Source of the DNA: Tritonibacter multivorans
GTDB taxonomy: Bacteria > Pseudomonadota > Alphaproteobacteria > Rhodobacterales > Rhodobacteraceae
Direction of reading: 5' to 3'
Length of the DNA stretch: 64,000 nucleotides
Assembly (NCBI RefSeq): GCF_001458415.1
Contig: NZ_CYSD01000039.1
Span: 124,001-188,000, forward strand
Part shown: positions 27,960 through 36,984 of the stretch, piece by piece
Layout of the letters: each line of letters begins with the position of its first letter
Position numbering within the stretch: the first letter of the stretch is position 1
Notes under the pieces: generated by a model
Told to the model about the DNA's origin: nothing
What the model saw: the letters and a program-made list of their open reading frames with translations, nothing else
Databases searched by the model: none
Translations under genes and position numbers: made by a program

Positions 27960-29777
27960 ATGCTGGATCAACCGATCGCCTCCATACGCGGCCTCAGGGT
28001 CGAATTCGAAACCAAAGACGGCCCCGTTGTGGGGGTCGAGGATGTGTCCTTCGACATTAACCCGGGGGAAACCGTCTGCGTTGTGGGCGAATCAGGGTCG
28101 GGAAAATCGGTATCCTCTTTGTCGTTGATGCGGCTGGTCGAGTTCGGTGGCGGCACGATCGCAGGCGGCCAATTGTTGTTCGATCGCGACGGATCTCAGC
28201 AGGATCTGGCCAAGGGCGATGCCGGTTTGATGCGGCACATTCGCGGCAACGAGATCGGCATGATCTTTCAGGAACCGATGACCGCGCTCAATCCGGTGTT
28301 CACGGTGGGCCGCCAGCTGACCGAAGGGCTGCGCCTGCACAAAGGGCTGGACAAGGCGGCGGCTGAGGCGCGCGCAATTGAGCTTCTAAAAGAAGTGCGC
28401 ATTCCCGAAGCGGAACGGCGCATGAAACAATACCCGCACGAACTTTCCGGCGGCATGCGCCAAAGGGTTGTTATTGCAATGGCAATGGCTTGCGAGCCGC
28501 GGCTTCTCATTGCCGACGAGCCGACAACCGCTTTGGATGTGACAATCCAGGCCGAGATCCTTGCCCTGATGGACCGGCTCAAGCGCGAGACCGGCACAGC
28601 CGTGATGTTCATCACCCATGACATGGCCGTCGTCGCGCAGATGGCGGACCGGGTGGTGGTCATGTATCGCGGCAATAAGGTTGAAGAAGGCCCGGTGACC
28701 GAGATCTTTGCCAACCCGCAGCACGACTACACCAAGGCCCTGCTGGCCGCCGTGCCGCGTCTGGGCGAGATGCGCGGAAAACCCTTCCCGGAGCCGATGA
28801 AACTGCTTGGTCAGGAGCAGACCGAAATTCCCCCCATCGCGGGCACCAATGAGGTGCTGCTGAATGTTGAAAACCTTGTCACCCGCTTCCCCGTCAAAGG
28901 CGGGTTGCTGCGCCGCACGGTCAGCAATGTGCACGCGGTCGAAGATGTGTCTTTCAAGGTCTTCAAAGGACAAACTCTCTCTCTGGTAGGAGAATCGGGT
29001 TGCGGAAAATCAACCTGTGGCCGTTCGATCCTGCGATTGGTCGAACCTTTGTCCGGGAAAGTCGAATTCGAAGGGCGGAATATTCTGGGCCTTAGCCCGG
29101 ATGCGATGCACAAGCAGCGCCAGGACATGCAGATGATCTTTCAGGATCCCTTTGCCTCGCTCAATCCGCAGATGGTGCTGCAGGATCAGGTGGCAGAGCC
29201 GATGAAAAACTATGGTCTGGCGTCTGGATCCGAGGTGATGGACCGGGTTGCAAACCTGTTTGACCGGGTGCAGCTGCCGCGCAGCTTTATGCGCCGATAC
29301 CCGCATGAAATGTCCGGCGGCCAGCGGCAGAGGATCGCGATTGCCCGCGCACTGGCCCTCAACCCGAAATTGATTGTCGCGGACGAGGCAGTCTCAGCGC
29401 TGGATGTGTCGGTGCAGGCGCAGGTGTTGAACCTGATGATGGAGCTGCAGTCTGATCTGGGGCTGTCCTTCCTGTTCATCAGCCACGATATGGCGGTGGT
29501 CGAACGGGTCAGTCATCAGGTGGGCGTTATGTATCTGGGGCGTTTGGTCGAAATCGGCCCGCGCGAGCGTGTGTTTGAAAACCCGGCTCATGCCTACACG
29601 CAGGCGCTGATGCAGGCGGTGCCGATTGCCGATCCGACCCAGCGGAAAAGCGAGCGAGATCTGAACTTTAAACCGATCCCATCGCCGATCCACCCGCTGA
29701 GCTATGAACCCGATCCCTCGGAATACATCGAAGTGGAACCCGGCCATTTTGTGTTGACCACGGACAGCGGATATTAA
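27960..29777 (+). CDS. Fused dual ABC ATPase of the peptide transporter (DppD-DppF-like)
   Basis: A 605-residue cytoplasmic protein made of two ATP-binding cassettes in tandem, equal to DppD plus DppF. Cassette 1: Walker A GESGSGKS (about 43-50), signature LSGGMRQRV, Walker B LLIADEPTTALD. Cassette 2 starts about residue 300: Walker A GESGCGKS, signature MSGGQRQRI, Walker B LIVADEAVSALD. Each has the C-terminal oligopeptide extension (PHDYTKALL / AHAYTQALM type). It powers the two permeases encoded divergently. The ATG at 27960 has GGGGAA just upstream and fits the cassette start. argE follows after one base. Confidence 0.95.
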   Translation: MLDQPIASIRGLRVEFETKDGPVVGVEDVSFDINPGETVCVVGESGSGKSVSSLSLMRLVEFGGGTIAGGQLLFDRDGSQQDLAKGDAGLMRHIRGNEIGMIFQEPMTALNPVFTVGRQLTEGLRLHKGLDKAAAEARAIELLKEVRIPEAERRMKQYPHELSGGMRQRVVIAMAMACEPRLLIADEPTTALDVTIQAEILALMDRLKRETGTAVMFITHDMAVVAQMADRVVVMYRGNKVEEGPVTEIFANPQHDYTKALLAAVPRLGEMRGKPFPEPMKLLGQEQTEIPPIAGTNEVLLNVENLVTRFPVKGGLLRRTVSNVHAVEDVSFKVFKGQTLSLVGESGCGKSTCGRSILRLVEPLSGKVEFEGRNILGLSPDAMHKQRQDMQMIFQDPFASLNPQMVLQDQVAEPMKNYGLASGSEVMDRVANLFDRVQLPRSFMRRYPHEMSGGQRQRIAIARALALNPKLIVADEAVSALDVSVQAQVLNLMMELQSDLGLSFLFISHDMAVVERVSHQVGVMYLGRLVEIGPRERVFENPAHAYTQALMQAVPIADPTQRKSERDLNFKPIPSPIHPLSYEPDPSEYIEVEPGHFVLTTDSGY

Positions 29778-29778
29778 G

Positions 29779-30957
29779 ATGACCGCCGCAACCCCGGCCC
29801 GGTTGCCGCCGCTGGAGATTTTGCGCCAGCTGGTGGCCTTTCCGACGGTCAGCTCTGACACAAACCGGCCTTTGATTGAGTGGGTCGCCAGTTATCTGGC
29901 GTCCCACAGTGTCGAACATTACGTCTGGATTGACCCGGATCAGCCCGAAAAAGCAGGGTTGATGGCGCATGCAGGTCCGCGTGTTCCGGGTGCGGTTGTG
30001 CTGTCGGGCCATACGGATGTGGTGCCGGTGGACGGGCAGGCCTGGACTGGTGATCCCTTTACGCTGGAAGAGCGCGACGGCAAGTATTTTGGGCGTGGTG
30101 CGGCAGATATGAAGGGCTTTGTGGCCTTGGCGATCTGGGCGCTGGTCGAGGCCCGCTATGGCGTGTTGAAGACACCGCTGCAACTGGCGCTGAGTTTCGA
30201 CGAAGAAATCGGCTGCACCGGTGCGCCGCCGTTGATTGCGGCGATGCAGGATCTGCTCCCCCGTGGGGCAGCGGTCATTGTCGGCGAACCCTCCATGATG
30301 CGCGCGGTGACAGCGCACAAGGGGATTGCGGGGTTTGACACCCTTCTGCGTGGATTTGAGGTGCATTCTTCGCTGCTGCCGTCTGGCGTCAACGCGGTGA
30401 TGGAGGCGGCAGAGCTGATAACCTGGGCCAAAGCGCGCAATGCGCAGGCCGCAGCGCAGGCACCTTCGGCGATGGCCGCATTGTTTGACCCAGCCTATAC
30501 CACGGCCCATGTTGGCACCATTCGAGGCGGCACAGCACATAATATCACGGCCAAGGAGTGTAGGCTGGATATGACCTTCCGCGTGGTGCCCGGAGAAACC
30601 GTTGCAGAGGTCACCGCTGCCTACCGCGAAGAGGTGGCGCGACTTCAGGCCGCCATGCAGATGGTGCATCCCGATTGCTCGATAACCCTTGCGCCGCTGT
30701 TTGATGTGCCACCGCTCACCCCCGAAGTGGACGGCGTGGCCGAGGCGCTGGTGCGCAGCCTGACTGGCGACAATGGTACCCATGCGGTCAGCTTTGCCAG
30801 CGAAGGCGGGCAGTTTCAGGAAGCGGGCTATTCCACGGTTCTATGCGGGCCCGGTGACATTGCGCAGGCGCATCAGCCAGACGAGTTTATTTCCAAGGCT
30901 CAGTTCCAGATGGGCCAAGATTTCATGCACAACCTGCTGGAAAGATTGTCCCAGTAA
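29779..30957 (+). CDS. argE: Acetylornithine deacetylase (M20 family)
   Basis: A 392-residue M20 metallohydrolase. Metal-site motifs: LSGHTDVVPVDGQ (His-x-Asp), GRGAADMKGFVA (bridging Asp), SFDEEIGCTGAPPLI (general-base Glu-Glu), GEPSMMRAVTAHKG, and a C-terminal H-related site near CGPGDIAQAHQPDEFI. This fits ArgE, which makes ornithine from N-acetylornithine. Its place one base after the peptide-transporter ATPase suggests that here it may instead deacylate imported N-acyl amino acids; the sequence alone cannot decide. Confidence 0.85.
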   Translation: MTAATPARLPPLEILRQLVAFPTVSSDTNRPLIEWVASYLASHSVEHYVWIDPDQPEKAGLMAHAGPRVPGAVVLSGHTDVVPVDGQAWTGDPFTLEERDGKYFGRGAADMKGFVALAIWALVEARYGVLKTPLQLALSFDEEIGCTGAPPLIAAMQDLLPRGAAVIVGEPSMMRAVTAHKGIAGFDTLLRGFEVHSSLLPSGVNAVMEAAELITWAKARNAQAAAQAPSAMAALFDPAYTTAHVGTIRGGTAHNITAKECRLDMTFRVVPGETVAEVTAAYREEVARLQAAMQMVHPDCSITLAPLFDVPPLTPEVDGVAEALVRSLTGDNGTHAVSFASEGGQFQEAGYSTVLCGPGDIAQAHQPDEFISKAQFQMGQDFMHNLLERLSQ

Positions 30958-31020
30958 ACACACGCCATATATACCAAAGACAAGACCGGGTGCGTCCCGG
31001 CCGCAATAGGAGAGATCGAC

Positions 31021-32187
31021 GTGCCCGTCAAAAACCGCTTTGCCGAACTTCAGGATGAAATCACCGCTTGGCGACGTGATCTTCATGAAAACCCCGAGAT
31101 CCTTTTTGAAACCCACCGGACCTCGGCGATGGTGGCCGAAAAGCTGCGTGAATTTGGCTGCGAAGAGGTCGTCGAAGGCATCGGTCGCACGGGTGTGGTG
31201 GGTGTGATCAAGGGCAAGTCAGACGCTTCGGGCAAGGTTATTGGCCTGCGTGCCGACATGGACGCGCTGCCGATCCACGAAGAAACCGGTGTGGATTATG
31301 CTTCCAAAACCCCAGGCGCCATGCATGCCTGTGGCCATGACGGTCACACGGCTATGCTGCTGGGCGCTGCGAAATACCTGTCAGAGACCCGCAATTTCGA
31401 CGGCACCGTGGTGGTGATTTTCCAACCCGCCGAAGAAGGCGGCGGCGGCGGCAAAGAGATGTGCGATGACGGTATGATGGATCGCTGGGGCGTGCAGGAA
31501 GTCTACGGCATGCACAATTGGCCGGGCTATCCGGTCGGCGAATTCGCCATCCGTTCCGGTGCTTTCTTTGCAGCAACCGACCAGTTCGACATCACCTTTA
31601 CCGGGCGTGGCGGCCATGCGGCGAAACCGCAAGAAACTGTCGACAGCACAGTGATGGCCGCGCAGGCGGTGCTGGCGCTGCAGACCATTGCGTCGCGGAA
31701 TGCAGATCCGGTGCATCAGATTGTGGTTTCTGTGACCTCGTTTGAGACCTCGTCCAATGCGTTCAATGTGATCCCCGAACGGGTCCGCATCAAAGGAACT
31801 GTGCGCACGATGGACAAAGGCATCCGCGATCTGGCCGAGCAACGCATTGGCGAGGTCTGCACTGGCATTGCGGCGACCTTTGGCGGGGCGGTCGATGTGA
31901 AATACATGCGCGGCTATCCGGTCATGGTGAACCATGATGACCAGACGGAGTTCGCGGCAGAGGTGGCGCGTGGGATTGCTGGCGACTGTGAAGAGGCGCC
32001 ACTGGTCATGGGCGGCGAAGACTTTGCCTATATGCTCGAGGAACGTCCCGGTGCCTATATCCTTGTTGGCAATGGCGATACGGCTGCGGTGCACCATCCG
32101 AAATACAATTTCAATGACGATGCCATCCCTGCAGGATGCAGCTGGTGGGCCGAAGTTGTGGAAAAACGGATGCCCGCTGCAAACTGA
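31021..32187 (+). CDS. M20 family amidohydrolase (hippurate hydrolase/HipO-like)
   Basis: A 388-residue metalloamidase of the HipO/AbgB/IAA-amidohydrolase type. It shows RRDLHENPEILFETHRT, GLRADMDALPIHEETG, HACGHDGHTAMLLGAAKYL (metal Cys/His) and FQPAEEGGGGGKEM, plus GGHAAKPQETVDS in the dimerisation domain and GGEDFAYML near the C-terminus. It hydrolyses N-acyl amino acids or aminobenzoyl-type amides. The start is the GTG at 31021 with AGGAGA about 8 bases upstream. It is the third gene of the plus-strand ABC operon and supports an acyl-amino-acid or peptide-use locus. A terminator follows. Confidence 0.88.
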   Translation: MPVKNRFAELQDEITAWRRDLHENPEILFETHRTSAMVAEKLREFGCEEVVEGIGRTGVVGVIKGKSDASGKVIGLRADMDALPIHEETGVDYASKTPGAMHACGHDGHTAMLLGAAKYLSETRNFDGTVVVIFQPAEEGGGGGKEMCDDGMMDRWGVQEVYGMHNWPGYPVGEFAIRSGAFFAATDQFDITFTGRGGHAAKPQETVDSTVMAAQAVLALQTIASRNADPVHQIVVSVTSFETSSNAFNVIPERVRIKGTVRTMDKGIRDLAEQRIGEVCTGIAATFGGAVDVKYMRGYPVMVNHDDQTEFAAEVARGIAGDCEEAPLVMGGEDFAYMLEERPGAYILVGNGDTAAVHHPKYNFNDDAIPAGCSWWAEVVEKRMPAAN

Positions 32188-32210
32188 TCTGTCGGAAATG
32201 CACTTAGAAA

Positions 32211-32234
32211 AAGGGGCCGTCGGGCCCCTTTTTG
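32211..32234 (+). terminator. Terminator of the ABC-ATPase/argE/amidohydrolase operon
   Basis: A symmetric stem AAAAGGGGCC / GGCCCCTTTT ending in a T-tract, 24 bases after the amidohydrolase stop. Confidence 0.85.
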
Positions 32235-32255
32235 CATTGATTGGTGATCTGTGGA

Positions 32256-32615
32256 TCAGCGATCAAAGCTTTGACCGACGATCACGCAGGCCTTGTAGCC
32301 GTCCGGCAGCGTTTCCTGACAATGCGAGAGCGCGGCAAAATCCGCAGCTTTTTGGTCGTCATAACCCCAAGACCGGCTGGTCGGAACAAAGGTCGAGGCA
32401 TCGCTGCAATCCACGCTGGCCCCCGCAGGCAGGGCCGGAACAGCATAGGTGCCATGGCCGTCGATTTTGCCAGCCCAGTCGATCATGGTGTCTTTAAACG
32501 TCGGGCAGACCTCGCCCTGGATGCGCAGAACACGCTGATCCTGCGCCATGGCAGAGCTGGCGGCGGTAATTGCGAAGCCAGCGACAACGATAGAGAATGC
32601 AAATTTGGTGATCAT
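32256..32615 (-). CDS. Small secreted protein with four Cys, unknown function
   Basis: A 119-residue protein with a signal peptide (MITKFAFSIVVAGFAITAASSAMA). The mature part has cysteines in GEVCPTFKDT, ASVDCSDAST, LSHCQETL and YKACVIVG, which could form two disulfides in the periplasm. I do not recognise a family. The ATG at 32615 has GGGAG about 7 bases upstream and begins the signal peptide; the frame is open up to an ATG at 32642 but that would hide it. It is convergent with the amidohydrolase and a single-gene unit. Confidence 0.75.
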   Translation of the reverse strand: MITKFAFSIVVAGFAITAASSAMAQDQRVLRIQGEVCPTFKDTMIDWAGKIDGHGTYAVPALPAGASVDCSDASTFVPTSRSWGYDDQKAADFAALSHCQETLPDGYKACVIVGQSFDR

Positions 32616-32866
32616 GTTTTTACTCCCAACTGAAAAACTCAACTGGGAACAACTTTAAAAGATTTGCGACGAATGGACCGTGGGAGGGGGGATTGCATTT
32701 TCCCCTCTTGAAATCCGCGTCGCAGTCCCCGGGGGCGGTTATGTGTGGGAAATTCAGCGAAGTAGCGCCAGATTTGCCCCAAAACCGCATGTTTTAAGGG
32801 GATATCGCGAATGTTCTTCCCCCTGAAGATGCGCACAACCATCGGGGAAATTCAGTTTACGCAAGG

Positions 32867-33922
32867 TCAGATTAGGAGTTTTCGATACTCTGCAATGATC
32901 GCGGCGGCTTCCCCTTCGAGGCGGAAATTGGTCTCTACGTGCTGGCGCGAGGCCACAGACATGGCCTTTAGGCGGTCTTTGTCGGACAGGCATTGGATAA
33001 TATCTGCGGTGATTTTATCCAGATCCTCGATTTCGCACAGCGTGCCGGTTTCTCCGGGCACAATCAGCTCTTCAAAGGCGCCAACTCGGGTAGAGACAGA
33101 GGGCGCACCGCAAGCCATCGCCTCAAGCGGGGTGAGGCCAAAGCCTTCCCAACGTTGTGGCGCGACATAAAGATCCAGCGCCTGAAAATGGCGCGGCACG
33201 TCCTCAATATCGACCTCGTCGCGGAACAGAATGCGGTCGGACAGACCAGCGGCTTCGACTTCGTCCTTGAGGTCTTGCAGGAAGGTTTCGTGTTCACCGA
33301 CCGCCCGGCCCATCATCAGCGCCCGCGCTTCCGGGTTGGCCTGACAGGCTTTGATCATAGCTTTGACAAAAAGATCATTGCCTTTTTGGGGGCGAATACG
33401 GCCAAAGCAGCCGACAAGAAGCCCATCGGTGGGGAGGCCCAGTTCTGCGCGCAGGGCGGCGCGATCAGCGACGGGTTGGAACAGGTCGCAGTTCACCCCG
33501 TGGCGGATCACCGTCGCGTCGACGTCCAGATAGCTGGCGGATTTGGCCGAGGTCGCGATCACCTTGTCCATCCGGCGCAGAAGCCAGCGGGTAAAACCGG
33601 TGTGGCGACGCTGCGCCGCAGAGGTGAACAGAAGTTTCAGACGTTTGCCCAAGAGGTACTTCAGCGCAAGGCCTGCGACCATTTCGACATTGCGCCGCGC
33701 ATGCCAGACCCGTACGCCCGAAGGGCCTGCGCGCGACATTGTGATCAGCTGCTTGGGGTCGACGTTTGGCACATCTGCCGGCAGGTCGGGCGCGGCTGAG
33801 GTGATGGCGATCTGCTTGGCCTGAATCGGCAGCAGCCGCAACACGGTTGAGGTCACACCCGAGTGGCGTTTTTTGAAGTTCGGCGCGATCACGTCGATTG
33901 TGCGCAAGTCGATCTGGGTCAT
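32867..33922 (-). CDS. Glycosyltransferase family 4, LPS-core type
   Basis: A 351-residue GT-B glycosyltransferase. The C-terminal nucleotide-sugar domain shows VGCFGRIRPQKGNDLFVKAMIKACQ, VAPQRWEGFGLTPLEAMACGAPSVSTRVGAFEELIVPGETGTLCE: the E-x7-E motif of GT4. The N-terminal domain (TIDVIAPNFKKRHSGVTSTVLRLLP) is the acceptor domain. It has no signal peptide; it acts at the cytoplasmic face. It is 15 bases from waaA in the same direction, so a role in adding sugar to the lipopolysaccharide core or inner Kdo region is likely. The exact sugar is unknown. Confidence 0.9.
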   Translation of the reverse strand: MTQIDLRTIDVIAPNFKKRHSGVTSTVLRLLPIQAKQIAITSAAPDLPADVPNVDPKQLITMSRAGPSGVRVWHARRNVEMVAGLALKYLLGKRLKLLFTSAAQRRHTGFTRWLLRRMDKVIATSAKSASYLDVDATVIRHGVNCDLFQPVADRAALRAELGLPTDGLLVGCFGRIRPQKGNDLFVKAMIKACQANPEARALMMGRAVGEHETFLQDLKDEVEAAGLSDRILFRDEVDIEDVPRHFQALDLYVAPQRWEGFGLTPLEAMACGAPSVSTRVGAFEELIVPGETGTLCEIEDLDKITADIIQCLSDKDRLKAMSVASRQHVETNFRLEGEAAAIIAEYRKLLI

Positions 33923-33937
33923 ATGCGGTCCTGTCGT

Positions 33938-35233
33938 TCAGGCCGCAGGCAGAAGCTCGATCAATGCCGCGGCGGTCTTGTCCAAATGGTCGCTTTGCCG
34001 CGCGATATACGCGGTTGCGGCGGCGCAGGCCACCTCCAATTCAGTTGATTGGCCCAGCCAAGTCGTCACACGCGCGGCAATGGCTTCGGCGTTTGCTGCC
34101 TCAAAGGCAGCGCCCTCGGCAATCATCTCGGCATAGCTTTCAGCGAAGTTGAAGTAGCCCGGCCCGGTCAGCACGGTTGCGCCCAGCTGTGCCGGTTCAA
34201 AGGGGTTATGGCCGCCGATTTCAAGCAGGGAGCCGCCCATAAACACCCGCGGACAAAGCGCATACCAGGTGCCGACCTCGCCAAGGGTATCCGCCAAGTA
34301 GACATGGGTCTGGGCTGTTGGCATTTCGCCACCGCTGCGGCGGGCAAGCGTCAAGCCCGCATCGCGGATCAGTGTTTCGACTGTGTCGCCTCGGTCCGGG
34401 TGACGGGGCACCAGGAGCAGGCAGGCGTCAGGCAGTGTCTTCAGGATCTGCGCGTGCGCGGCGAGCACGGTTTCTTCTTCGCCTGCATGGGTCGAAGAGG
34501 CCACCCAAAGGGGACGGTCGCCCAGTGCGGTTTGCATCTGCTGCAATGTGGTCTGATCAACGGGCAGCGGGGCTGAAACCGCCTTGAGGTTGCTGCCAGG
34601 GCGAATGCGGTCCGGGGCGGCACCCATGCGGCGCAGATTGTCGGCGGTTTTCTGGTTCTGTGTCACAAACAGATTGAACTGCGACAGGATGAACCCTGCG
34701 GTGTCGGGGCGTTTGACCCAGGCATTGACCGTTCGGTCAGACATGCGCGCATTGAGCAGGACCAGCGGGCAGCCCGTGGCCCGAGCGCGGACCACCATCT
34801 GCGGCCAAAGCTCGCTTTCAACAAAGACACCAAGATCCGGTTGCCAATGGGCCAGAAACCTGTCCACCGCCGCGCGGCTGTCCAGCGGCGGGAACTGGTG
34901 GCGGCAGCGCGGTGGCATGCGTTTTTCGATCAGTTCCGCTGAGGTTGGCGTGCCAGAGGTAATCAGGAACTCTGCCTCTGGGCGCATTTCACCAAGCCGC
35001 GCGATGAGCGTCAGGACCGACAAACTTTCCCCAACGGATGCCGCATGGAACCAGATCAGCTGACCGTTTGGTCGGGGCAGCGTCGCATGGCCGAGACGTT
35101 CGCGCTGGCGTTCGGGGGTGACGCCATAGGCGCCCAGCCGCTGCGCCACCTTGCGCCATGCAAAAGGAGCAAGCAGGGCGCTTGCTCCGGTATAAAGGTG
35201 ATAGAGCGGGGTCGGCCGCGACGTATCGGGCAT
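33938..35233 (-). CDS. waaA: 3-deoxy-D-manno-octulosonic acid transferase
   Basis: WaaA/KdtA, 431 residues, transfers Kdo from CMP-Kdo to lipid A. Characteristic features: IWFHAASVGESLSVLTLI (glycine/serine-rich N-terminal acceptor motif with catalytic Glu), FLITSGTPTSAEL, FVESELWPQM, LLNARMSDRTVNAW, and VASSTHAGEEETVLAAH, followed by FMGGSLLEIGGHNPFEPAQLG near the C-terminus. A hydrophobic N-terminal segment anchors it to the membrane. It is in a moaA-waaA-glycosyltransferase series on the minus strand, two bases after moaA. The length is normal. Confidence 0.94.
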   Translation of the reverse strand: MPDTSRPTPLYHLYTGASALLAPFAWRKVAQRLGAYGVTPERQRERLGHATLPRPNGQLIWFHAASVGESLSVLTLIARLGEMRPEAEFLITSGTPTSAELIEKRMPPRCRHQFPPLDSRAAVDRFLAHWQPDLGVFVESELWPQMVVRARATGCPLVLLNARMSDRTVNAWVKRPDTAGFILSQFNLFVTQNQKTADNLRRMGAAPDRIRPGSNLKAVSAPLPVDQTTLQQMQTALGDRPLWVASSTHAGEEETVLAAHAQILKTLPDACLLLVPRHPDRGDTVETLIRDAGLTLARRSGGEMPTAQTHVYLADTLGEVGTWYALCPRVFMGGSLLEIGGHNPFEPAQLGATVLTGPGYFNFAESYAEMIAEGAAFEAANAEAIAARVTTWLGQSTELEVACAAATAYIARQSDHLDKTAAALIELLPAA

Positions 35234-35235
35234 TT

Positions 35236-36243
35236 TTAGCCGCCTGTATGGCTCATGTGGCGGGTCATTTGACCATCCACGCTTTGGCGGGAATAGTCGA
35301 AATCATGGCCCTTGGGTTTGAGGCCAATCGCCTTGCGGATGGCCTCTTCGAGCGGCTGTTCAGTGTCCGGGTGGTCGCGCAGCGGGCCGCGAAGATCGGC
35401 CATATCCTCTTGACCAAGGCACATGTACAGCTCCCCGGTGCAGGTTAGGCGCACGCGGTTGCAGCTTTCGCAGAAGTTATGGCTCAGCGGCGTAATGAAG
35501 CCGATTTTCTGACCGCTTTCTTCCAGTCGCGCATAGCGCGCCGGGCCGCCGGTGCGTTCGGTCAGATCGGTGACCTGATAGTTCTGCTCGTAAGCTTTGC
35601 GCACGTCTTTCAGGGACCAGTACTGGTCCAGACGGTCCTCATTGCCCAGATCGCCCATGGGCATGACCTCGATCCAGGTGAGATCAATCCCGCGCGAGGC
35701 ACACCATTCGGTGATGGTGAACAGCTCGGGTTCATTAAAGCCTTTCAGTGCCACCGCATTGATTTTGACGTGCAGACCGGCCTTCTGCGCGGCATCGATC
35801 CCGCGCAGGACTTGGGGCAGGCGGCCCCAACGGGTGACCTTGGCGAATTTTTCGTCATCCAACGTGTCGAGCGAGACATTCACCCGGCGCACGCCGCAGT
35901 CATAGAGCGCCTGAGCGTATTTTTCGAGCTGCGACCCATTGGTGGTCAAGGTCAGTTCTTTCAGCGCGCCGCTTTCAAGGTGGCGGGTCATCGACTGGAA
36001 GAAGGTCATAATATCGCGGCGCACCAGCGGTTCACCGCCGGTGATGCGCAGTTTTTCCACGCCCATGCGCACGAAAGTCGAGCACATGCGGTCCAGCTCT
36101 TCCAGCGTCAGAAGTTCTTTCTTCGGCAGAAAGGTCATGTTCTCGGACATGCAATAAACGCAGCGGAAGTCGCAACGGTCGGTCACAGAGACCCGCAGAT
36201 AGGTGATGGCGCGCGCGAAGGGATCGATCAATGGTGCAGTCAT
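35236..36243 (-). CDS. moaA: GTP 3',8-cyclase (molybdenum cofactor biosynthesis)
   Basis: MoaA, 335 residues, a radical SAM enzyme that starts molybdopterin synthesis from GTP with MoaC. The N-terminal [4Fe-4S]-SAM site is Cys24-x3-Cys28-x2-Cys31 ([11 protein letters not shown]). The C-terminal cluster is at [13 protein letters not shown], and the protein ends in Gly-Gly, the active C-terminal tail of MoaA. I chose the ATG at 36243, which gives the family length; an extension upstream to 36471 overlaps the divergent lipoprotein leader and is rejected. The ribosome site is weak. It is followed two bases later by waaA, an unexpected but tight pairing. Confidence 0.95.
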   Translation of the reverse strand: MTAPLIDPFARAITYLRVSVTDRCDFRCVYCMSENMTFLPKKELLTLEELDRMCSTFVRMGVEKLRITGGEPLVRRDIMTFFQSMTRHLESGALKELTLTTNGSQLEKYAQALYDCGVRRVNVSLDTLDDEKFAKVTRWGRLPQVLRGIDAAQKAGLHVKINAVALKGFNEPELFTITEWCASRGIDLTWIEVMPMGDLGNEDRLDQYWSLKDVRKAYEQNYQVTDLTERTGGPARYARLEESGQKIGFITPLSHNFCESCNRVRLTCTGELYMCLGQEDMADLRGPLRDHPDTEQPLEEAIRKAIGLKPKGHDFDYSRQSVDGQMTRHMSHTGG

Positions 36244-36335
36244 GCATCCATAGGTAGGGCGTGAAGATGCCGCTATCAATAGAGAAACCTTAATTCTCTG
36301 TGGTAACTGCGCAGGCTTGGAGCTAGGGTCGCGGC

Positions 36336-36935
36336 ATGAACAGACGTAGCTTGAAACTTCTCGTGCTTGGACCGCTGGTTGTCGGCGGTTTGTCCGCCTG
36401 TAATGGGCTGAACGGGGTCCAGGTGAACTCCAATATTCTGGGCGGGCTGGGCGGTGGTTTTCCGCAAGCACAGACCAATCAGGACATTCTGGAAGGCAGC
36501 GCCAATCCGGACGCCCCGCCTGCGGTCAGTGAAGAGCCGCTTTCGGCGGTTGGCGGTACGGAAACGGCGGGTCTTTCCACACCGGAGGCGCCGACGATCG
36601 AGGCACCTGCACCTGTGCAGCCGACCGCACCGTTGCGCAAACGGGCCGAACCTTCGGTGGGCCCGTCCGATGCCAGTGCGCCATCTTTTGGGCAATCTGC
36701 AAAAACAGTTGCCGGTCTGGGCGATCCGGGCCGCGTTGGTCTGTGGATGGAAACGCCGCTGGTAAAGGCACGCCGCAACGCGCGTGTCGTGGCGCCGAAT
36801 GGGCGCTCTATCGTACTGACGCTTGAGCCGATCACCGGCGACACTGGTGCGGGCAGCCGTCTTTCGATTGGTGCCATGCGCAGTCTGGGGCTTCCGCTGA
36901 CCGAACTGGTCGAGTTGCGGGTCGGGCCGGTCTGA
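36336..36935 (+). CDS. Lipoprotein, Roseobacter-type, with possible barrel C-terminus
   Basis: A 199-residue lipoprotein. The signal ends in L-S-A-C (Cys22), a good lipobox. Residues 40-125 are low-complexity and rich in Pro, Ala, Glu and Thr. The last 70 residues ([57 protein letters not shown]) resemble, in order of strands and the N-G-R-S and G-S-R-L-S motifs, a double-psi beta-barrel of the RlpA type; this is only a pattern-level impression. If right, it might bind peptidoglycan. It is divergent from moaA and ends in a bidirectional hairpin. Confidence 0.7.
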   Translation: MNRRSLKLLVLGPLVVGGLSACNGLNGVQVNSNILGGLGGGFPQAQTNQDILEGSANPDAPPAVSEEPLSAVGGTETAGLSTPEAPTIEAPAPVQPTAPLRKRAEPSVGPSDASAPSFGQSAKTVAGLGDPGRVGLWMETPLVKARRNARVVAPNGRSIVLTLEPITGDTGAGSRLSIGAMRSLGLPLTELVELRVGPV

Positions 36936-36958
36936 GCCAATATGAGATCATACAGATG

Positions 36959-36984
36959 AAAGGGGCCTGCGGGCCCCTTCTTTA
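36959..36984. terminator. Bidirectional terminator
   Basis: Stem AGGGGCC (36961-36967) and GGCCCCT (36972-36978) with a 4-base loop and T-tracts. It lies between the lipoprotein gene and the convergent alkD-like gene and overlaps the latter's last codon region. Confidence 0.75.

Noticed and set aside
36244-36471. 76-residue N-terminal extension of MoaA
   Set aside because: It has no MoaA-like features, overlaps the divergent lipoprotein gene, and the ATG at 36243 gives the normal family length.
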